The notes: generated by a model not told the origin, from the sequence alone. Positions 33,273 to 41,395 are shown, counted from the stretch's first letter. The stretch: 60,229 bases of DNA from Chloroflexota bacterium (GCA_013388845.1 JACAEN010000024.1:1-60229); one strand, 5' to 3'. A program made the numbers and translations.

Positions 33273-33455
33273 GCACGAAACACGAAATATCAAAAGAAAA
33301 TCAAAGGGCAAAGGTAAAAATGCAAAATGACGGGGCAAAATTCAAAAATCAGTTTAGTAAAGCCCTTTTGCATTTTGACCCGATCAAATGGGTTTAATTT
33401 TTTATCTTTGATTTTTGATATTTATTTTTAGAGATTAGGATTTAGAGTTTATCTA
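33273..33455. repeat. AT-rich inverted-repeat element between ilvB and ilvN
   Basis: It begins right after the ilvB stop. ATATCAAAAGAAAATCAAAG on the left is matched in reverse complement by ATCTTTGATTTTTGATATTT on the right, and AAAATGCAAAA pairs with TTTTGCATTTT inside. The right end GATTAGGATTTAGAGTTTA is the CTAAATCC signature of the family. Confidence 0.7.
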
Positions 33456-33467
33456 CGGGAGGGCGCC

Positions 33468-33959
33468 TTGATTAATACAAAACATACTTTAGTAGCTTTA
33501 GTAGAAGATAAACCAGGGGTGCTTAATCGAATAGCTAGTTTATTCCGGCGCCGGGGCTTTAATATCCAAAGTCTTGCTGTAGGTGGTAGCGAACATCCTG
33601 GCTTATCTCGCATGACTATTGTTGTGGGCGGTGATTCTGCTCAGGTAGAGCAGGTGAGAAAGCAACTGGAAAAGCTTATCAACGTGGTTAAAGTCTCTGA
33701 TATAACCGAAGAGGATATAGTAACCAGAGAATTAGCCTTAATCAAGGTGAAGGCTACTGCTCAGACAAGGAGCGAGATTATGCAAATTGTGGACATTTTC
33801 CGGGCGAACATAGTTGATGTGTCTCCAAGTTCATTGACAATAGAAGTAACTGGTGATGAAGATAAGGTTAATTCTCTGATCGGGCTCCTTCGTGAGTTCG
33901 GAGTTAAGGAGATCGCACGGACTGGCAGGATAGCCTTAACCCGTGGCGGCGGTTCATAA
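33468..33959 (+). CDS. ilvN: Acetolactate synthase, small (regulatory) subunit
   Basis: A 163-residue regulatory subunit that activates IlvB and confers feedback inhibition by valine. The N-terminal ACT domain (HTLVALVEDKPGVLNRIASLFRRRGFNIQSL) is at residues 5-75, the C-terminal domain at 80-160 with RTGRIALTRG at the end. The start is TTG at 33468, chosen because GGGAGG lies five bases upstream and no ATG fits. The symbol ilvH is equally used for this family. It is 44 bases before ilvC. Confidence 0.95.
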   Translation: MINTKHTLVALVEDKPGVLNRIASLFRRRGFNIQSLAVGGSEHPGLSRMTIVVGGDSAQVEQVRKQLEKLINVVKVSDITEEDIVTRELALIKVKATAQTRSEIMQIVDIFRANIVDVSPSSLTIEVTGDEDKVNSLIGLLREFGVKEIARTGRIALTRGGGS

Positions 33960-34003
33960 ATAACTGTTGATAGCTGATGGCTGGAGGTTAACAAGGAGGG
34001 ATT

Positions 34004-34996
34004 ATGGCGAAAATCTATTATGATAAAGATGCTAATCTGAATTTGCTTCAAGGGAAGACAATCGGCATTATCGGCTTTGGAAGTCAAGGACATGCCCAGG
34101 CTCAGAATCTAAGGGACAGCGGTTGCCGAGTCATTGTCGCTGAATTACCGGGCACCCAAGCTTGGAAAGCAGCCAAAAAAGCTGGTTTTGAAGTAACCAA
34201 TGCCGCTGAAGTGGCTAGGAAGGCAAGCATAATTGTTATGCTTGCCCCAGATACTTTGCAGCCCAGAATCTATCGGGAGTCAATTGAGAAAGAGATGACT
34301 CGGGGCAAGACCTTGATGTTTGCTCACGGTTTTAGTATCCACTTTTCTCAAATCGTGCCTCCAGTCGAAGTTGATGTCAGCATGATAGCGCCTAAGTGTC
34401 CGGGACATATGCTCAGAAGGCTTTACACCGAAGGTTCAGGAGCTCCAGCCTTGGTGGCTATCCACCAAGATGCCTCGAAGAAAGCAAAAAACGTGGCTTT
34501 AGCTTATGCTAAGGGCATTGGTTGCACCAGAGCTGGGGTTCTGGAAACGACTTTTGCTGAAGAGACCGAGACCGACCTATTCGGCGAGCAAACAGTCCTT
34601 TGCGGGGGAGTCTCATCCTTGATAAAGGCTGGCTTTGAAACATTGGTAGAAGCTGGCTATCAGCCGGAAATCGCTTACTTCGAGGTTTGTCATGAGTTGA
34701 AGCTCATCGTTGACCTGATTTATCAGGGTGGTTTGAGTTACATGCGTTATTCGGTAAGTGACACCGCCGAATATGGTGATTATACTCGGGGCCCGCGAGT
34801 CATTAATAATTTAGTTAAAGAGGAAATGAAGCAAATCTTGGCTGAAATTCAGGATGGCAGCTTTGCTACAGAGTGGATTTCGGAAAATCAAGCCGGTCGC
34901 CCCAGCTTTAATGCCATGAAAAGAAGAGAGGCGGAGCATCTCATTGAGACCGTGGGCCAGAAACTCAGGAGTATGATGCCCTGGTTGAAGGCCTAG
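34004..34996 (+). CDS. ilvC: Ketol-acid reductoisomerase (class I)
   Basis: A 330-residue class I enzyme catalysing alkyl migration and reduction of acetolactate. The Rossmann motif is [19 protein letters not shown] (near residues 22-40); catalytic acids lie in the [13 protein letters not shown] block (near 189) and in [12 protein letters not shown] (near 226). The cofactor loop after beta-2 reads [10 protein letters not shown], where family members with NADPH usually show VGLRPGSxSW, so the Arg and both Ser that contact the 2'-phosphate are replaced and a Glu is present. AAGGAGGGA gives a strong ribosome-binding site. It ends the ilv operon. Confidence 0.97.
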   Translation: MAKIYYDKDANLNLLQGKTIGIIGFGSQGHAQAQNLRDSGCRVIVAELPGTQAWKAAKKAGFEVTNAAEVARKASIIVMLAPDTLQPRIYRESIEKEMTRGKTLMFAHGFSIHFSQIVPPVEVDVSMIAPKCPGHMLRRLYTEGSGAPALVAIHQDASKKAKNVALAYAKGIGCTRAGVLETTFAEETETDLFGEQTVLCGGVSSLIKAGFETLVEAGYQPEIAYFEVCHELKLIVDLIYQGGLSYMRYSVSDTAEYGDYTRGPRVINNLVKEEMKQILAEIQDGSFATEWISENQAGRPSFNAMKRREAEHLIETVGQKLRSMMPWLKA

Positions 34997-35069
34997 ATAA
35001 TTAGAAAGGCTTGCTGCTGATATACTACTGCGAGCTTTTAAAATTTTCATAAAACTTTATAGTAATCTC

Positions 35070-35085
35070 CTGGCGCACACGCCAG
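35070..35085. repeat. CTGGCG..CGCCAG palindrome
   Basis: CTGGCG-CACA-CGCCAG, six-base arms, in the gap between ilvC and the zinc-ribbon gene. The same core occurs at 25271-25284. No T-run follows, so a terminator role is not supported. Confidence 0.5.
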
Positions 35086-35158
35086 CCTAAGCTGGTAGAT
35101 TTTGGTCAGCTTTAGTTTATAAATAACATCTGCTAGAAAGAGACTGGGAGGTGTGGCT

Positions 35159-35497
35159 ATGCCATATTGTCAATACTGTCGGGAAAAAGTAGATAAAGAT
35201 GTAGTGTCTTGCCCTGCATGTGGGGAAAGTTTGGTTGGAAGAAGTACAAGATGGCGAAAGTCTCAGCTTCAGGAGAAAATTGAGGAAGCTAAGCATAGGG
35301 CAAATATGTATATTATTTTGGCAACAGTTCTGGTGACGATGGGACTGCTAGGGGGTAGTATCCTTTTTGTCTCATCGAGTCTGCTTGGGCTTTTTGGAAT
35401 AGTGCTTGTTTGCTTGGGCATTGGGTGTACTGCGTCGGCTGATCGATATGAACACAAAGCCCGGAATTTAAGGAAACAACTCCGGCGGCGAACTTAA
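35159..35497 (+). CDS. Zinc-ribbon membrane protein of unknown function
   Basis: A 112-residue protein. The N-terminus is a zinc ribbon, CQYC (residues 4-7) and CPAC (near 20-23), followed by a charged helix and two adjacent membrane segments at about residues 48-95 (YIILATVLVTMGLLGGSILF and LLGLFGIVLVCLGIGC), then a basic tail. ATG 35159 is preferred over GTG 35153 because GGGAGG is then at normal distance. Similar zinc-ribbon-plus-two-helix proteins are common but uncharacterised. Confidence 0.7.
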   Translation: MPYCQYCREKVDKDVVSCPACGESLVGRSTRWRKSQLQEKIEEAKHRANMYIILATVLVTMGLLGGSILFVSSSLLGLFGIVLVCLGIGCTASADRYEHKARNLRKQLRRRT

Positions 35498-35606
35498 TCT
35501 GAAGTCGTATTAGTCGAATATTAGCACGTCAGTTCCCAATGTCCACTAGCTGATCCTCGTAGAGTATTTCCTGCACGCACTCTGGAATTACGGTATGGCT
35601 ATGTCA

Positions 35607-35864
35607 TTAAGGCAAAGTACGTCTTAGTTCAAACACCACCGGGTTTGTTGGGTCAGGGCAGGCAACAGTAGCCTTGTTTCGGTCTTTCTCCCAAGGGAAC
35701 GAACCGCCAAATTGCAGGACTTGAGCAAAGGGAAAAAGGGAGTAAAAAGCCCATGAACAAAGGTTAGGCGGTGTCTGTTGTCCGATGACAAACTCATCCC
35801 CAACCTTGTGTTGAGCTGCGCAAGTCCCCTTCTGGGATATTACCTTAGCTATCACGTCAGACAT
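35607..35864 (-). CDS. TIGR04076 family protein
   Basis: An 85-residue protein matching the TIGR04076 pattern: KVISQKGTCAAQHKVGDEF near residues 7-25, TPPNLCSWAF (near 31-40), FGGSFPWEKD (near 52) and VACPDPTNPVVFELRR at the C-terminus. The family is small, often found in anaerobes, and of unknown function; conserved Cys residues (14, 36, 69) suggest redox or metal binding. AGGAGGT precedes the ATG. It stands alone, reverse to its neighbours. Confidence 0.88.
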   Translation of the reverse strand: MSDVIAKVISQKGTCAAQHKVGDEFVIGQQTPPNLCSWAFYSLFPFAQVLQFGGSFPWEKDRNKATVACPDPTNPVVFELRRTLP

Positions 35865-36005
35865 GTCAACCTCCTATTTCACTACCGATTGAGCTAATAT
35901 CTCCTCCTCCATCTCTGGTAGGAGCGGCCCGGGCTATCTTATCATATTAAAGAACTTGCGAGATTCCGTAGTCTAGTGCTACCTGTGGCCAGTCAGCATA
36001 ATAGG

Positions 36006-36034
36006 TTGAGCTAGCTAGGCTTTATTGCTATACT
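36006..36034 (+). promoter_or_regulatory. Sigma-70-type promoter for rnc
   Basis: TTGAGC (36006-36011), 17-base spacer and TATACT (36029-36034). Transcription would begin near 36041, five bases before the ATG at 36046, so the mRNA would be nearly leaderless. The rest of the 35865-36005 gap shows nothing recognisable. Confidence 0.55.
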
Positions 36035-36045
36035 TAATTCCGAAA

Positions 36046-36756
36046 ATGGTGGATTGGAACGATTGCCAGAAGAACTTAGGAGTAGCCTTCCGCCAGGAAT
36101 CTTTACTGGAGCAGGCTTTTGTGCATTCATCTTATCTTAACGAGAATCCTGGTTTCACCCGGCCTAGCAACGAGCGCTTGGAGTTTCTTGGTGATGCCAT
36201 ACTTAACTTCATTGTAGCGGAAAAGCTGTATGAAGAGTTTCCTGAACTATCTGAAGGAGAACTAACTGAGATTCGTGCCTCTCTAGTTTGCCGCGATGCT
36301 TTAGCTGAACTAGCCTCTTCGCTCAAGCTTGGTGACTGGCTTTTGTTAGGACGAGGTGAGGAAGGGACAGGCGGAAGGGCGAAGGCGAGCAACTTGGCAA
36401 ACGCTATGGAAGCACTGGTCGGTGCTTTGTATTTAGACCAGGGGCTAGCCAAAACCAGAAGATTTATTCTTAGACAGCTCAAGCCGGGATTGGAGAAAAT
36501 AAGAGCTGGGAAGAAAATCCCTAACTACAAGGCATTAGTGCAGGAGCTTATTCAAGGACAGAAGAGGCCAACGCCAGTTTACCGTTTGGTGGAAGCTATT
36601 GGTCCTGATCACAACAAGCAATTTACCGCCAAAATCTTGGTGGAGGGGGAGGTATTAGGCAGGGGGATTGGAAAGAGCAAGAAAGCAGCTGAGAGCCAAG
36701 CAGCCAGAGCAGCTTGGGAAAAGCTAAGGTGCAACCATGGGCAGACGAGATTATAG
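36046..36756 (+). CDS. rnc: Ribonuclease III
   Basis: A 236-residue double-strand-specific endoribonuclease for rRNA and mRNA processing. The catalytic signature NERLEFLGDAIL is near residue 42, the second acidic motif in NAMEALVGALYLD near 119, and a C-terminal dsRNA-binding domain spans about 160-230 (NYKALVQELIQG to ESQAARAAWEKL). The frame extends to TTG 36025, but ATG 36046 fits the promoter position and the family start. The next small gene overlaps its end by 20 bases. Confidence 0.96.
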   Translation: MVDWNDCQKNLGVAFRQESLLEQAFVHSSYLNENPGFTRPSNERLEFLGDAILNFIVAEKLYEEFPELSEGELTEIRASLVCRDALAELASSLKLGDWLLLGRGEEGTGGRAKASNLANAMEALVGALYLDQGLAKTRRFILRQLKPGLEKIRAGKKIPNYKALVQELIQGQKRPTPVYRLVEAIGPDHNKQFTAKILVEGEVLGRGIGKSKKAAESQAARAAWEKLRCNHGQTRL

Positions 36757-36883
36757 ACGGCGGGAGCCCAAGAAACCCAAGAAGGGGGCGCAGAAAAGCA
36801 AACCGATTTCGGAATTCGTGCCCCAGATTGAGGTAGAGGTAATCAAGAAAAAGAGGAAGCCCGCTGAGGAATACGAGGAATAG
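36737..36883 (+). CDS. Small highly basic protein overlapping rnc
   Basis: A 48-residue frame starting ATG 36737 inside the end of rnc and stopping TAG at 36881-36883. It begins MGRRDYRRREPKKPKKGAQK and ends with an acidic KPAEEYEE. The charge pattern, an AAGGTG ribosome-binding site eight bases upstream and tight spacing between two coupled genes suggest a real gene, perhaps an RNA-associated protein. I do not know a named family. Confidence 0.55.
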   Translation: MGRRDYRRREPKKPKKGAQKSKPISEFVPQIEVEVIKKKRKPAEEYEE

Positions 36884-36888
36884 TATAC

Positions 36889-37827
36889 TTGGCAGCTTAC
36901 CTGGAGCTTTACCATAGTGGCAAGCTAAGGGAGCGGGTGGAGGCGGCTTTATCTTTGCTCGAGAGTTGCTCCGTGTGCCCTCGCAATTGTGGTGTGAATC
37001 GCCTGGCTGGCGATGTCGGCAAGTGCCGCACCCCGCGCGAAGCAATGGTGTCTAGCTACGGGCCTCACTTTGGTGAGGAATCCCCCTTAGTGGGCAGACA
37101 TGGTTCGGGTACTATATTCTTCACTAACTGCAACCTTAGGTGTCTGTTCTGCCAGAATTATTCCATTAGCCAGCTAGGCGAAGGTTATAAAGTGAGCAAA
37201 GAAGAGCTGGCTCATATGATGCTTTCCCTTCAAGTCAGAGGATGCCACAACATAAACTTGGTTTCTCCGACCCACGTAGTTCCTCAAATTCTAGAAGCAC
37301 TGGAGCTAGCAGTGGAGTCCGGCTTGCATCTCCCTTTAGTATACAATAGCGGTGGCTATGACTTAGTGGAGACTTTAAGGATACTCGAGGGCGTCATTGA
37401 TATTTATATGCCCGACATGAAATATGATGATGAAAAGATTGCTAGAGAATTGTCGGGCATTGAAAACTATCCTGAGATAAATAAAGCAGCCATCAAGGAA
37501 ATGCATCGGCAAGTAGGTGACTTGGAGATAAGTGAAGAAGGAGTTGCTCAGCGAGGACTCCTGGTCCGCCACCTGGTTTTACCTAATGGTCTAGCAGGAA
37601 CAAGAGGAATAGTGAATTTTCTCAGCAAAAAAATTTCTCGAAATACTTATGTGAATATCATGGCTCAGTACCGTCCCTGCTACAGGGCTTTGGAAAATCC
37701 TAGTTTAGGGCGGCGAATATCTTCGGCAGAATTCTATGAAGCATTATCCTTAGCTCAGGAAGCCGGACTGACTCGACTGGATAAGGCTCATCCCGTAGAG
37801 ATTCTTCGCCCCGACATGTCGGGGTGA
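36889..37827 (+). CDS. Radical SAM protein, PflA/PflX-like
   Basis: A 312-residue radical SAM enzyme. The cluster motif CNLRCLFCQNY (C-x3-C-x2-C) is near residues 82-92, preceded by an N-terminal cysteine set (CSVCPRNCGVNR near 27-38) typical of the subgroup related to putative pyruvate-formate-lyase activators (PflX-like). The start is TTG 36889 with GAGGA eight bases upstream; no ATG is available. The substrate is unknown and no glycyl-radical enzyme gene is nearby. The stop codon lies inside a 32-base palindrome (37801-37832). Confidence 0.88.
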   Translation: MAAYLELYHSGKLRERVEAALSLLESCSVCPRNCGVNRLAGDVGKCRTPREAMVSSYGPHFGEESPLVGRHGSGTIFFTNCNLRCLFCQNYSISQLGEGYKVSKEELAHMMLSLQVRGCHNINLVSPTHVVPQILEALELAVESGLHLPLVYNSGGYDLVETLRILEGVIDIYMPDMKYDDEKIARELSGIENYPEINKAAIKEMHRQVGDLEISEEGVAQRGLLVRHLVLPNGLAGTRGIVNFLSKKISRNTYVNIMAQYRPCYRALENPSLGRRISSAEFYEALSLAQEAGLTRLDKAHPVEILRPDMSG

Positions 37828-37832
37828 AGAAT
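37801..37832. repeat. 32-base palindrome over the radical SAM stop codon
   Basis: ATTCTTC-g-CCCCGACA / TGTCGGGG-t-GAAGAAT, perfect except for one G/T position. The core CCCCGACATGTCGGGG belongs to the CCCCGA..TCGGGG family. It encodes the last residues RPDMSG and supplies the TGA stop; it could act as a 3' mRNA hairpin. Confidence 0.75.
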
Positions 37833-37877
37833 GAGAAAAAGTGGCTGAGAATGACGGGAATAACTCCGAACAACAAG

Positions 37878-38162
37878 ATGGCTGAAATGGCGCGTCTTTC
37901 CGCCACAGTTTATGGTCGCGTACAAGGCGTTTTCTTTCGCTCTTTCGTCCAGAATGTAGCCAAGGGATTGGGTTTAAAAGGCTATGTCCGCAACCTTGCT
38001 AGAGGCGATGCTGTGGAAGTTCAAGCTGAAGGAGAGAAGCAGCAGTTGGATAAATTACTGGAGCAGCTTAAAGTAGGCCCACCAGGAGCTCGGGTCGAGA
38101 AAGTGGAAGTAAAGTGGGCAGACTATTCAGGGCAATTTGCCGACTTTAGTATAAGATATTGA
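37878..38162 (+). CDS. acyP: Acylphosphatase
   Basis: A 94-residue acylphosphatase hydrolysing carboxyl-phosphate bonds. The signature VYGRVQGVFFRSFVQ carries the catalytic Arg, and LKGYVRNLARGDAVEVQAEG carries the catalytic Asn. The frame is open back to GTG 37824, but ATG 37878 gives the normal family length. It follows the radical SAM gene in the same direction. It is separate from the acylphosphatase domain of HypF. Confidence 0.92.
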   Translation: MAEMARLSATVYGRVQGVFFRSFVQNVAKGLGLKGYVRNLARGDAVEVQAEGEKQQLDKLLEQLKVGPPGARVEKVEVKWADYSGQFADFSIRY

Positions 38163-38164
38163 GA

Positions 38165-38315
38165 GAAATACTAAGCACTAAATCCGAAATCCTAGATGCC
38201 GATTTTGTCGAGCATCCCCGATGAAGTCGGGACAATATCGAAATCCCGATGACCAAATGGTTTTGAATTTAGAAATTTGAATTTGTTTAGAGTTTAGATA
38301 TTAGCATTTAAGTTA
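38165..38315. repeat. AT-rich CTAAATCC-type element with an embedded CCCGA palindrome
   Basis: After acyP: CACTAAATCCGAAATCC on the left and GTTTAGAGTTTAGATATTAG on the right are roughly inverted. In the middle sits TCCCCGATGAAGTCGGGA (38215-38232), so two repeat families are combined here. Confidence 0.6.
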
Positions 38316-38329
38316 GCTAAGAAACTTAT

Positions 38330-39082
38330 TTAGTCTTCGAGTTGAACCCTGCCCTCACTGATCAGTCTTAAATGCTTACATTCCACTCCCGCTATTCGAG
38401 CAGCCTCAGAATCAATTTCACGGGGTTCGCCAACTAGGATTTTCCCCAAATCCTCCACTTTTCCTTTCGTGGGGTCATTAGTGTAGAAGAACTTTTGATG
38501 GGCTTCAATGATGCCCAAATCAAAGGGTAAGGTGAAGTAAAGGTCAGCAAGGACTTTTTCGATGCCTAATTCGTACAGAGCTCTCCAACCCCCCGCTCTG
38601 CCCTTTCGATACTTGCTCACTGGCAGCAGACTCAAAAGGTTGGCCACACTGAAGCAACCAGACTTACCCCGAACCTTGAAGGGGGCAACGCTGATCAAGA
38701 AGTCGCTGCGCAACACCACGTTAGGCACCCAGAAGCTCTCCACAGCATAGAATTCAGTTAAAGGATTTTGCACCTCTATAAAAATGGAGTCCCGGATATC
38801 GAGCATAAGAACATGATGAAAGTTATATCCGAGAGCTTGGTATATTGGATAAATCGATTCACCGCTAGGAGTCCCGTCAGCAATGATGATATCGGCTTTA
38901 CTAACTTTCCTGATACCTCTAATGATAGTATTCAGTAGTTTGGGACTCGTGGTTACAGGGTATGGCAAGGGATAGCCAGCACAGGGTTTGATCAAAACTC
39001 GTCTGGCCCAGGAAAGCTGTTTGGGAGGAGTAAACACAAAATCAGAATCTTTGACAATCATTGACTTCGTATCAGCGGCCAA
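38330..39082 (-). CDS. DUF362 domain protein
   Basis: A 250-residue DUF362 protein; the family is linked to iron-sulfur proteins but has no settled reaction. Landmarks: RVLIKPCAGYPLPYPVTTSP (near residues 28-47), DIIIADGTPSGES (near 64-76) and LISVAPFKVRG (near 130-140). Start is TTG 39082, four bases after the MBL stop, or an internal ATG at 39061; neither has a good ribosome-binding site. Unlike many members it lacks a ferredoxin domain. Third gene of the pepA-MBL-DUF362 reverse operon. Confidence 0.85.
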   Translation of the reverse strand: MAADTKSMIVKDSDFVFTPPKQLSWARRVLIKPCAGYPLPYPVTTSPKLLNTIIRGIRKVSKADIIIADGTPSGESIYPIYQALGYNFHHVLMLDIRDSIFIEVQNPLTEFYAVESFWVPNVVLRSDFLISVAPFKVRGKSGCFSVANLLSLLPVSKYRKGRAGGWRALYELGIEKVLADLYFTLPFDLGIIEAHQKFFYTNDPTKGKVEDLGKILVGEPREIDSEAARIAGVECKHLRLISEGRVQLED

Positions 39083-39085
39083 ATT

Positions 39086-39751
39086 TCAATCCCGATTTAA
39101 TCGGGACAAAGCTGGTTGCAATAGCACGATTTCGGTAGCAGCCGGAAGTTTTTCTTTCTCGAAGTCCACTTCACTACCGCCTACCCTCCTCACATTTTTC
39201 TTGCCCTTAAGGAAATCCTCAACACCAGCTATAGGATAAGCACACTTGGGCGTCTTAAAATGCATGGGAATGACTACTTTCGGCTTCAATTGGTTACATA
39301 CCTGGCTAGCCATAGGTGCATCAATAGTGAGGAAGCCACCCACAGGAATAAACAGTATGTCTATAGCACCAATTTCAGTGACCTGCCCCGTACTGAGCAT
39401 ATGTCCTAAATCGCCCAGGTGACAGAGCTTCATATTATCTACGGCGAAACAAAAGATAGTGTTAGGTCCCCTTTGTTCACCCTGGAAGGCATCATGGTAA
39501 CTGGCGATGCCCTTAAACTGAATCCCTTTGGCGATTCTTGTGCCACTACCTCTAACTACTTCGGGTTTCCCTTGTACTGACGCAACGTTACTATGGTCAT
39601 CGTGGTCATGGCTTACCACAACAATATCAGCAGTTTCCTTGATGGGAGAATAGTCAATACCGCTACCTACAGCGTAAGGGTCGGTGATTATTCTTACCCC
39701 TCCCTTGGAGGTAATCAAAAAACAAGCATGACCCAACCACTTTATCTTCAT
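39086..39751 (-). CDS. MBL-fold metal-dependent hydrolase (UlaG-like)
   Basis: A 221-residue metallo-beta-lactamase-fold protein of the UlaG/YtkL type. Metal ligands: SHDHDDHSNV near residues 48-57, HLGDLGHML (Asp near 117) and IPMHFKTP near 166. ATG 39751 is chosen because AGGAGG precedes it and it overlaps the pepA stop by four bases; a longer frame back to 39886 would lie inside pepA. The last codons NRD and the stop are formed by a TCCCGATT..AATCGGGA palindrome. Substrate unknown. Confidence 0.88.
   Translation of the reverse strand: MKIKWLGHACFLITSKGGVRIITDPYAVGSGIDYSPIKETADIVVVSHDHDDHSNVASVQGKPEVVRGSGTRIAKGIQFKGIASYHDAFQGEQRGPNTIFCFAVDNMKLCHLGDLGHMLSTGQVTEIGAIDILFIPVGGFLTIDAPMASQVCNQLKPKVVIPMHFKTPKCAYPIAGVEDFLKGKKNVRRVGGSEVDFEKEKLPAATEIVLLQPALSRLNRD
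39090..39106. repeat. CCCGATT-type palindrome at the MBL gene's stop codon
   Basis: TCCCGATT-T-AATCGGGA, eight-base perfect arms, two bases from the TGA of the reverse-strand MBL gene and just before the DUF362 start. Same family as 37809-37824 and 53982-53998. Confidence 0.7.
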
Positions 39752-41259
39752 GTAGCCTCCTTGCTCCTTGCCTCGCTCAAAGCTAATTCGACTAAGGTTC
39801 TGGCGCCGACTCCAGTAGCCCCTTTCACTATATAGCCACTCTCCTTGTTGGAAAGAGCCGGGCCAGCTATGTCGAGATGAACCCAAGGGATATTATCAAC
39901 GAACTCAGCCAAGAAGAGGGCAGCGGTGATGGCTCCGCCATACCTGTTGCCGGTATTCTTAACATTGGCAATTTCGCTTTTGTTTTGCTCCTTATACTCC
40001 TCAGGCATCGGCATTTGCCACATTCTCTCGCCGGTTCTTTCCGCAGCTTTGAGGACTTTATTTACCAGGTCTTGGTCATTGCCAAAGAGACCGCTATATA
40101 GGGTGCCTAAAGCAACACGACAGGCTCCGGTTAAGGTAGCCAGGTCTACTAAAGGAGATAAACCTTGTTTTACAGCATAACTGAGGGCATCAGCCAGGAT
40201 AAGCCTTCCTTCAGCATCGGTGCTTATCACTTCTATGGTTTTGCCATTCATCGCCTTTAGTACATCCCCTGGTTTCAGGGCGCTGCCGCTGGGTAAATTC
40301 TCAGTAGCCGGGATAATGGCGGTGACATTAATCTTCGGTTTCAACTGAGCAATAGCCCCAAGTGCTGTCATAACTGCCGCAGCACCAGCCATGTCCCCCT
40401 TCATCTCATCCATCCCCTCCGATGCCTTAATGGAGATGCCCCCGGAGTCAAAAGTTATGCCCTTGCCCAGAAAGCCAAGGGCTTTTTGAGAACGTTCATC
40501 TCCTTTATAGCTGAGAGTTATGAACTTGGGGGGCTGGTTGCTCCCTTTGGCCACCCCCAAGAGTGCTTCCATGCCCATCGCCTCCATATCCTCCCGGTCA
40601 AAGACTTGGCACTCCAAATTATATTTGCGGGCTATTTCTTTAGCTGTTTCCGCCATCTGGCTAGGTGTCATATAGTTAGCTGGTTCGTTGACCATATCCC
40701 GAGCCAGGTTAGTGGCTTCAGCCATCACCTCTCCCTTGTGAACGGCTTGTTCCAGGAGCGGAACTTTGTCCTTTTCCCTCACCACTATCAGCATTTCTGC
40801 GATATCCTCATATTCCGGCTTCTTATATTTGGTGAAGCTATAGAGCCCGAGAAGAGTGCCCTCAGCTATGGCTTCAGCGGAAGCTTCCGGCTCAATACCA
40901 CCTATGCCAGCACCGTGAAGTATTGTAGCCACCTTATGGCAGTTCAATTTACGCAATGCCCGACAAAATTCCCCGGCTACCCCGCGAACTTTGTCCACAC
41001 TGAAATCCTGGCGCTTGCCCAAGCCGGCAATAGCTACTCTCTCTGCCGGCACTTTGCCAAATGTGTGGACAATGGTAACTTCCCCAAACTTACCTTTAAT
41101 CTCACCTCGACTGATAAGAGAGCTAATAGCTCCGCCCAGTGCTCTGTCTACAGCCGCGGTAGCGCCGCCCGGTTGTTCCACACCTTCGAAAATGTTTACC
41201 ACAATGGCGTCAGCTACGATTTGAGCTATGTCCCCAACTATAACTTTAATCTCCAACAT
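39748..41259 (-). CDS. pepA: Leucyl aminopeptidase (cytosol aminopeptidase, M17)
   Basis: A 503-residue M17 aminopeptidase releasing N-terminal residues from peptides. Two metal-site blocks are clear: GKGITFDSGGISIK near residue 267 with the catalytic Lys, and STDAEGRLILADAL near 350 (family signature NTDAEGRL with Ser for Asn). The N-terminal domain is of the macro-like type usual for PepA. Length is normal. First gene of the reverse-strand operon; its upstream region holds a hairpin repeat. Confidence 0.96.
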   Translation of the reverse strand: MLEIKVIVGDIAQIVADAIVVNIFEGVEQPGGATAAVDRALGGAISSLISRGEIKGKFGEVTIVHTFGKVPAERVAIAGLGKRQDFSVDKVRGVAGEFCRALRKLNCHKVATILHGAGIGGIEPEASAEAIAEGTLLGLYSFTKYKKPEYEDIAEMLIVVREKDKVPLLEQAVHKGEVMAEATNLARDMVNEPANYMTPSQMAETAKEIARKYNLECQVFDREDMEAMGMEALLGVAKGSNQPPKFITLSYKGDERSQKALGFLGKGITFDSGGISIKASEGMDEMKGDMAGAAAVMTALGAIAQLKPKINVTAIIPATENLPSGSALKPGDVLKAMNGKTIEVISTDAEGRLILADALSYAVKQGLSPLVDLATLTGACRVALGTLYSGLFGNDQDLVNKVLKAAERTGERMWQMPMPEEYKEQNKSEIANVKNTGNRYGGAITAALFLAEFVDNIPWVHLDIAGPALSNKESGYIVKGATGVGARTLVELALSEARSKEAT

Positions 41260-41335
41260 TCATCACCCGAATATGTAAATTTTGAAACATTTATTTTACT
41301 TCATTTGAATGAAGAATTGAAGAGGTTAATACTTA

Positions 41336-41395
41336 CCCCTGAAAAACTGAGTTTTTCAGGGGACCCCCCAATTTAATTCTTACCTAAGCGGGGTC
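41336..41395. repeat. Compound hairpin element upstream of pepA
   Basis: A perfect 12-bp stem (41336-41347 with 41351-41362) with a TGA loop is followed by GGACCCC (41361-41367) and GCGGGGTC (41388-41395) as an outer inverted pair. The arrangement mirrors 11953-12021, in opposite order. It lies about 80-135 bases upstream of pepA on the reverse strand. Confidence 0.6.

Noticed and set aside
36889-38162. AmmeMemoRadiSam (AmrS) system
   Set aside because: Only one radical SAM gene is present, with no AmmeMemo or AMMECR1 partners; the sequence fits the PflX-like subgroup better.
40486-41376. Plus-strand open frame of 296 codons
   Set aside because: It lies opposite pepA, which is unambiguous; the frame has no family pattern.
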